64,000 bases of DNA, from the NCBI RefSeq assembly GCF_002575655.3, contig NC_053037.3:451205793-451269792 (forward strand). Direction: 5' to 3'. This DNA is from Aegilops tauschii subsp. strangulata (Eukaryota; Streptophyta; Magnoliopsida; Poales; Poaceae). Positions 59,054-64,000 of this stretch are shown here, piece by piece (position 1 is the first letter of the stretch; each line of letters begins with the position of its first letter). The notes under the pieces are model-generated. The model was not told the DNA's origin and made no database searches. It saw nothing but the letters and a program-made list of their open reading frames with translations. Position numbers and translations under genes: made by a program.

Positions 59054-61664
59054 TGTAGCGACCAGACCTCAAATAGTCTAGTCTCTGTGCATCAGTGTCA
59101 TCCCTGGATCGGTAATGCTGACACGCACAGTACTTGAAGGATTTATAACAGAGTAGCAATCACACACTTATTACATCGAATGTCTCAAAAGAGAACTTAA
59201 TACAATAAATACGACTTAAGGCCATCTGAAAACAATAACAGCGGAAGGCTTGGAAGAAAAAGTGAGTCCATCAACTCCAACGGCATCACTGAGTATAAGA
59301 CCACGACCTATGGCACCTTACTCGTCGTCTGAGAAGTCTGCAACATGATACGTTGCAGCCCGAAAACGGATCAGCACATGGAATATGCTGGCAATGTAAC
59401 ACATAGAGAGTAATGAACAGAATAATGCTATCACTACATGCATATTTGGCTGGTGGAAATCTCTATGGTTACAGTTTTGCGAAAAGCCAATTTTTCCCTA
59501 CCACAAAGGAATAAATTTTATTTAACTATCATGGTGGTTGTTAAACATTGAGAAGGTACCTCCAACTCAATCCCAATTAAGAACGTGATTAACCCAATCA
59601 AATTAAATTAAGTAACATGATGATGAGATTCACATGATAATCCAAGAACTAGATACTCAAGATGTCCATAACCGGGGACACGGCTAACCATGATTAGATT
59701 GTACACTCTGCAGAGGTTTGCGCACCTTTCCCCACAAGACTCGATCGCCTCCGCTTGATTTCTCGCACTACATGGTGTTTGAGAAACGGATGACCGAGAC
59801 AGAGTCTTTCAGAAACAATACTCTTTACTCCGGGTGGACAGTTACACCTACTTTCCCCTACATCTGCTAGCCCACCTCTTCAAGAGGTCATGTAACCTAC
59901 TCAACTATGCTAGAGCCCATAATAGCTTGTGGCTGCACACGGAAGTTTCTAGCATGAAAAATCTCATGATCCCTTTGAGTCTGGGTGGCGGTCCACAGGA
60001 TGATCACACGGGTACTCCGGGATATCCAAAAATACAGGCAACACTGGGTTCTCCAGGTGCCTCAATCCACCCAGATGTAAATTAAAGTAGCCACCTTAAG
60101 TTGAACCATTAATTAACAATCTCACATCTGTCATGGAAAAATTCACTCAAACCAAATCCACGTCTACGAGTAAAGCATTGCAATATAAGCAAACGTAGAA
60201 GTAACTCCCAATGGTTTGATATAAACAGGGCAATAGGTACTACCTCAACTACTTCCCAAAACCCACATTTTAATCAGATCCTAATCATGCAATAGTTTGA
60301 GGATTGATCTAATGCAATAAAACTGGGTGGTAAAAAGGTATGATCAAAGTGTTACTTGCCTTGCTGATGATCCGTGAAACCTAGAGACTCGTAGTAGCAC
60401 GCTTCGCACTCCGGGTACTCTATCGCAAACAAACAATACATACATAAGCAATCAAGCAACGGTGCACGGGTAAAACTCACAATAAAAGATCTAACCAGAA
60501 ATTTCAACTTAAGAACTCCGGTTTGCAAAAAGAAACAAATTGAACGAAGCAACGAAACTCAAACGGCGAAAGAAACAAGCTTCGTTTACTAATCTAGACC
60601 TAAGTCAAATTTTACAGTAGCAAAAACTTGTTTGAGTTGGTTAAATAGAAAGAGGGTTTCGAGACGAAACTCTAGGCGCTTGAATCGCCTGATTCCGATA
60701 AACGAGCGAAAATTTATACTAAAACGAAAAACAGATCGGAAATCGCGATCGAAAATAATCGCGAAAAATCCGAGAAAAAGAAAAACTGACGAACAGGATA
60801 ACGAACGAACGTTCGCTGTCTGCTGTTAAACGACGAAAACCATTCGTTAAAACGCACGTACGGACGAACGTCCGCAAAATAAATAAACCAAAAAAAACCG
60901 ATCTAAAAAATAAACCGGGGTTTTCTAAAAAAACACGCACGGTTTTCCAAAGAAAACCGGCGGCGGCGGCGGTCAACCTCGGGTGGCGGGACGGCGGCGG
61001 CGGGGCGGTTCCGGTGTCAGGCGGGGTCGGCGGCGGGGCTCCGGGCGGCGTCGGGGCGGCGGCGGGGCGGCGCCTACGGTTTCGCGGTGCGGGCGGGCGG
61101 GCGAGCGGCTCGGGCTGGGCTGCGGGGCTCGGCCTCCCAGCTTATAAAGGCCGGCCGGGCCAGAGTCCTAGCCGGACACGGCCCGGTAGGTCGGTTCGTT
61201 TTTTTAAATCGGACGTGCAGAAAAAGAAAGAAAAGAAATACTAAACGGACTCCAAAAATCCCGAAATAAATTTCCCCGTCCTCTAAAAATAAGCCGGACA
61301 AGATGAACATTTATTTGGGCCTAAAATGCAATTTTGAAAAATGTGTATTTTTCCTAATTCAAATAAAATCAAATGTTTGTTTTTAATATTTTTCCTCCAA
61401 TATTTCATTATTTTTGGAGAAGTCATATTATCCCCTCTCATATATTTGATATGAAATATTTTCGGAGAGAAAATAATTAAAACAAATGATCCTATTTTCA
61501 AAATTTGAGAAAACCCAAATATGAAAATAACGAAATCCCCAACTCTCTCCATGGGTCCTTGAGTTGCGTAGAATTTCTAGGATCGCAAAACAAAATGCAA
61601 TAAAATATGTTATGCATGATGATCTAATGTATAACATTCCAAATTGAAAATTTGGGATGTTACA
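59054..61664 (-). repeat. 3' LTR of the chromovirus
   Basis: 2,611 bp. On the minus strand it starts TGTAACATCCCAAATTTTC and ends GGTCGCTACA. A polypurine tract (CTTAAGGGGGTAGGTT on the minus strand, 61,665-61,680) abuts it. Open frames within it are not supported as genes. Confidence 0.88.
60950..61150 (-). promoter_or_regulatory. LTR promoter of the chromovirus with TATA box and GC-rich leader
   Basis: Minus strand CTTTATAAGC at about 61,139-61,148 is a good TATA candidate. Downstream (to about 60,950) lies a strongly GC-rich stretch with CGCCGCCGCC runs, likely the start of the transcript. The LTR is otherwise AT-rich. Confidence 0.6.
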
Positions 61665-61675
61665 AACCTACCCCC

Positions 61676-63157
61676 TTAAGATGAATCTCGCCCTCCAGAT
61701 TCGGGTTGGCTAGAAAATAGGTGAGAGTGGTCCTTCCGTAGATCTTCCTCTCGCTCCCAGGTGGCTTCATCCTCGGTATGGTGACTCCACTGAACTTTGC
61801 AAAACTTGATAACCTTGCTGCGGGTGACTCGGCTGGCATATTCGAGAATCTTGACTGGTTTCTCCTCATAGGTCAAATCACTATCCAGCTGAATCGCTTC
61901 CAATGGCACTCTATCTCTCAGTGGTATCTCAGCCATCTCTGCGTGGCACTTCTTCAGCTGAGAAACATGGAACACATCGTGAACTCCCGACAATCCTCCG
62001 GGCAATTCCAACTTGTAAGCAACTTCTCCCATACGCTCCAAGACTTTGTATGGTCCTACAAAACGTGGCGCTAACTTTCCCTTAACTCCAAAGCGCTTCA
62101 CTCCTCGAAGTGGTGATACTCGAAGATACACTCTGTCTCCGACTTCGTAAACTGTCTCCTTGCGTTTAGAATCCGCATAACTCTTCTGCCTGGACTGGGC
62201 TACCTTGAGCCTATCGCGAATCAACTTCACCTTCTGTTCAGACTCTTTAATCAAATCTGGTCCAAACAACTGGCGATCTCCAACTTCGTCCCACAACAAC
62301 GGTGTCCTGCACCTCCTTCCGTACAGAGCTTCGAAAGGGGCCATCTTCAAACTAGATTGATAAATTTTGTTGTAAGAGAACTCTGCATACGGCAAATTGT
62401 CGTCCCAACTAGATCCATAATCTAGCGCACAAGCTCTCAGCATGTCCTCCAAAATCTGATTGACTCTCTCGGTCTGTCCGTCTGTCTGTGGATGAAAGGC
62501 TGTACTGAACTCTAGCCTGGTACCCAAAGTTTCATGCAATTGATTCCAAAACTTTGAAGTAAATTGGGTTCCTCTATCTGATACAATGGTCCTCGGACCT
62601 CCATGCAGACATACGATCCTGGTCATGTATATCTTTGCCAACTTAGGACTTGTATAAGTGGTCTTTACTGGGATGAAATGAGCTACCTTCGTCAAACGAT
62701 CGACTACAACCCATATCGAGTCATAGCCTGAACGAGTCCTGCGCAATCCTGTGATAAAATCCATGCCTAGCTTATCCCACTTCCATTCGGGTATCGGCAA
62801 TGGTTGTAGCAATCCTGCCGGCTTCTGATGCTCTGCTTTTACACTCTGACATACATCACAAACTGCTACATACTCCGCAATATCCTTCTTCATTCCGGTC
62901 CACCAGAAACTGTCCTTTAAATCCTGGTACATCTTGGTATTTCCTGGGTGAATCGAATATGATGAATCATGGGCCTCTTGCAAGATCAACTTCCTGATCT
63001 CCGGATCATTGGGCACATAAACGCGGTCCTCAAACCATAAGAAATCGTGCTCATCCTCATGAAATCCCTTGGCTTTTCCTTTACTCATCCTTTCCTTTAT
63101 CTCAGCAATTTCCTTGTCTGTCTTCTGAGCTTCTCTGATCTTATCCATCAAAGTAGA
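61676..63157 (-). CDS. Chromovirus integrase with chromodomain
   Basis: Minus-strand frame of about 490 codons directly after a TAG at 63,158. Residue order: zinc motif H...H...CDVC (HDSSYSIHPGNTKMYQDL; VAVCDVCQ); DDE core with Asp in MDFITGL, Asp in VSDRGTQF and Glu in DGQTERVNQ; GPY/F motif (RFVGPYKVLER); then a chromodomain (DLTYEEKPVKILEY; VQWSHHTEDEATWERE). The integrase inserts the DNA copy, and chromodomains are thought to guide it to heterochromatin. All three catalytic residues are present. It is normally the C-terminal part of one Gag-Pol polyprotein and lies in frame with the RT fragment. Confidence 0.9.
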   Translation of the reverse strand, partial: STLMDKIREAQKTDKEIAEIKERMSKGKAKGFHEDEHDFLWFEDRVYVPNDPEIRKLILQEAHDSSYSIHPGNTKMYQDLKDSFWWTGMKKDIAEYVAVCDVCQSVKAEHQKPAGLLQPLPIPEWKWDKLGMDFITGLRRTRSGYDSIWVVVDRLTKVAHFIPVKTTYTSPKLAKIYMTRIVCLHGGPRTIVSDRGTQFTSKFWNQLHETLGTRLEFSTAFHPQTDGQTERVNQILEDMLRACALDYGSSWDDNLPYAEFSYNKIYQSSLKMAPFEALYGRRCRTPLLWDEVGDRQLFGPDLIKESEQKVKLIRDRLKVAQSRQKSYADSKRKETVYEVGDRVYLRVSPLRGVKRFGVKGKLAPRFVGPYKVLERMGEVAYKLELPGGLSGVHDVFHVSQLKKCHAEMAEIPLRDRVPLEAIQLDSDLTYEEKPVKILEYASRVTRSKVIKFCKVQWSHHTEDEATWEREEDLRKDHSHLFSSQPESGGRDSS

Positions 63158-63997
63158 CTAAATCTCCAATGCTTCTACAAAGCCTCTCGGAACTATTTCC
63201 AAACATAGTTCGCGAAGATCCTCTGCTAACTCCTTGGGTAACTCTCCGGCCATGAGTGTGTTGACATGGCTCTTGCGGGTCAACGCATCGGCTACTACGT
63301 TAGCCTTCCCTGGGTGATAATGCAATCTCATATCATAATCCTTAATGAGCTCCAACCATCTCCTTTGCCTGAGATTCAACTCCTTCTGCGTGAAAATGTA
63401 CTTCAAACTCTTGTGATCCATGTACACCTCACAATGGTTTCCGATGAGAAAATTTCTCCACGTCTTCAACGCATGCACTACGACTGCTAACTCCAAATCA
63501 TGTGTAGCATAATTCAACTCATGGGGTTTAAGCTGTCTTGAGGCATATGAAACAACTCTTCCCTCCTGCATTAGCACTGCTCCAAGTCCTTGACGAGAAG
63601 CGTCGCAATATACTTCATAATCCTTGCGTTGATCTGGCAGAATCAACACTGGCGCTGTAACCAAACGTTTCTTCAACTCCTGGAAACTAGCCTCACATTC
63701 CTCAGTCCAATTGAATTTGGTGTCCTTCTTCAACAACTCGGTCATAGGTTTTGCAATCTTCGAGAAATTCTCAATAAATCTCTGGTAGTATCCTGCGAGT
63801 CCAAGAAAACCCCGGATCTCTCCAACTGTCGTGGGTGACTCCCAATTTGTCATAGTGTTAACCTTGGTGGGATCTACTGCTATTCCTTCTCCGGATATAA
63901 CATGTCCAAGGAATCCAACTTCCTTTAACCAAAACTCGCACTTGCTGAACTTGGCATATAACTGATGTTCTCTGAGCTTTCCAAGTACCAAACGCAA
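63158..63997 (-). pseudogene. Chromovirus reverse transcriptase C-terminus and RNase H, ended by TAG
   Basis: Minus-strand frame entering from beyond the window. Contains the RT thumb/connection ([34 protein letters not shown]) and RNase H with catalytic residues in [35 protein letters not shown] and ADALTRK. It ends at TAG 63,158-63,160, where the polyprotein should continue into the integrase in the same frame. RT copies the RNA and RNase H removes it. Apart from the stop no damage is visible here. Confidence 0.88.
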
Positions 63998-64000
63998 ATG

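Larger units (their letters stand above)
24590..64000 (+). mobile_element. Ty1/copia element of SIRE/Maximus type, interrupted twice
   Basis: Plus-strand element with 5' LTR (24,590-25,134 plus 54,471-55,264), primer binding site, long gag (55,331-57,864), protease and integrase (57,872-59,053), after which a gypsy element interrupts it. The gag opening (FDGTDYPYWKNKM), the long coiled gag tail and a separate pol frame are typical of the SIRE/Maximus lineage. RT, RNase H and the 3' LTR would lie beyond the window. Several stops and frameshifts make it inactive. Confidence 0.88.
59054..64000 (-). mobile_element. Chromodomain Ty3/gypsy retrotransposon (chromovirus), 3' portion
   Basis: Minus-strand element; its 3' LTR (59,054-61,664) borders the copia integrase and its pol continues past the window end. 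RT, RNase H, integrase, then a C-terminal chromodomain, and the integrase-after-RT order, define a chromovirus (Tekay-like by impression). The left target duplication would be AGGAC (59,049-59,053); the other copy is outside. Only one in-frame stop is seen across 774 codons of pol, so it is much younger than its neighbours. Confidence 0.92.

Noticed and set aside
60632..61310. ORFs around the GC-rich part of the gypsy LTR
   Set aside because: LTR promoter and leader sequence; no conserved protein features.
1..64000. tRNA, rRNA or host single-copy genes
   Set aside because: No cloverleaf, rRNA motif or recognisable host protein found; all strong coding signals belong to transposable elements or their cargo.

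Overview
This window is a stack of nested transposable elements with no recognisable host gene, rRNA or tRNA. It looks like intergenic DNA of a large Triticeae grass genome (wheat, barley, Aegilops or a relative). The reasons are the LTR types, the Stowaway MITEs with TA duplications, the CACTA elements and the nesting itself. Family names are from memory and were not checked; borders, duplications and splice models were read from the sequence.

Left half (1-24,499): a decayed Ty1/copia element lies on the minus strand (3' LTR at 1-1,212, 5' LTR at 22,796-24,499). Its pol is split twice. A partial non-autonomous LTR element ('A', plus strand) occupies about 2,254-7,560. A CACTA transposon ('CACTA-1', 7,849-19,777, 3-bp duplication AGA) holds a three-exon B3-domain gene. 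A complete second copy of the non-autonomous element ('B', 12,491-19,747, 5-bp duplication CTGAC) has landed inside the right terminal inverted repeat of CACTA-1.

Right half (24,590-64,000): a SIRE/Maximus-type copia element (plus strand) carries two insertions. A 29.3-kb CACTA transposon ('CACTA-2', 25,135-54,470) sits in the TATA box of its 5' LTR. A chromodomain Ty3/gypsy element (minus strand, from 59,054 past the window end) interrupts its integrase. The gypsy copy is the best preserved element: only one in-frame stop breaks the visible RT-RNase H-integrase-chromodomain frame.

The most interesting part is CACTA-2. No TNP2-type transposase is visible, but it holds a six-exon ORF1/TNP1-like gene whose frame stays open across every proposed splice (26,775-29,771). 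It also carries a battery of unfamiliar genes: a 229-aa Pro/Ala-rich ORF, a 234-aa coiled-coil ORF, a two-exon 182-aa gene, and two adjacent paralogous genes with a C-x2-C-x6-C knuckle and two B3-like domains each. One of these (48,899-50,196) is open across five exons; the other has a single-base frameshift in an A8 tract. Related promoter-like segments precede three of these genes. With the unrelated B3 gene in CACTA-1, this suggests that DNA-binding B3 genes are recurrent cargo or accessory genes of these transposons.
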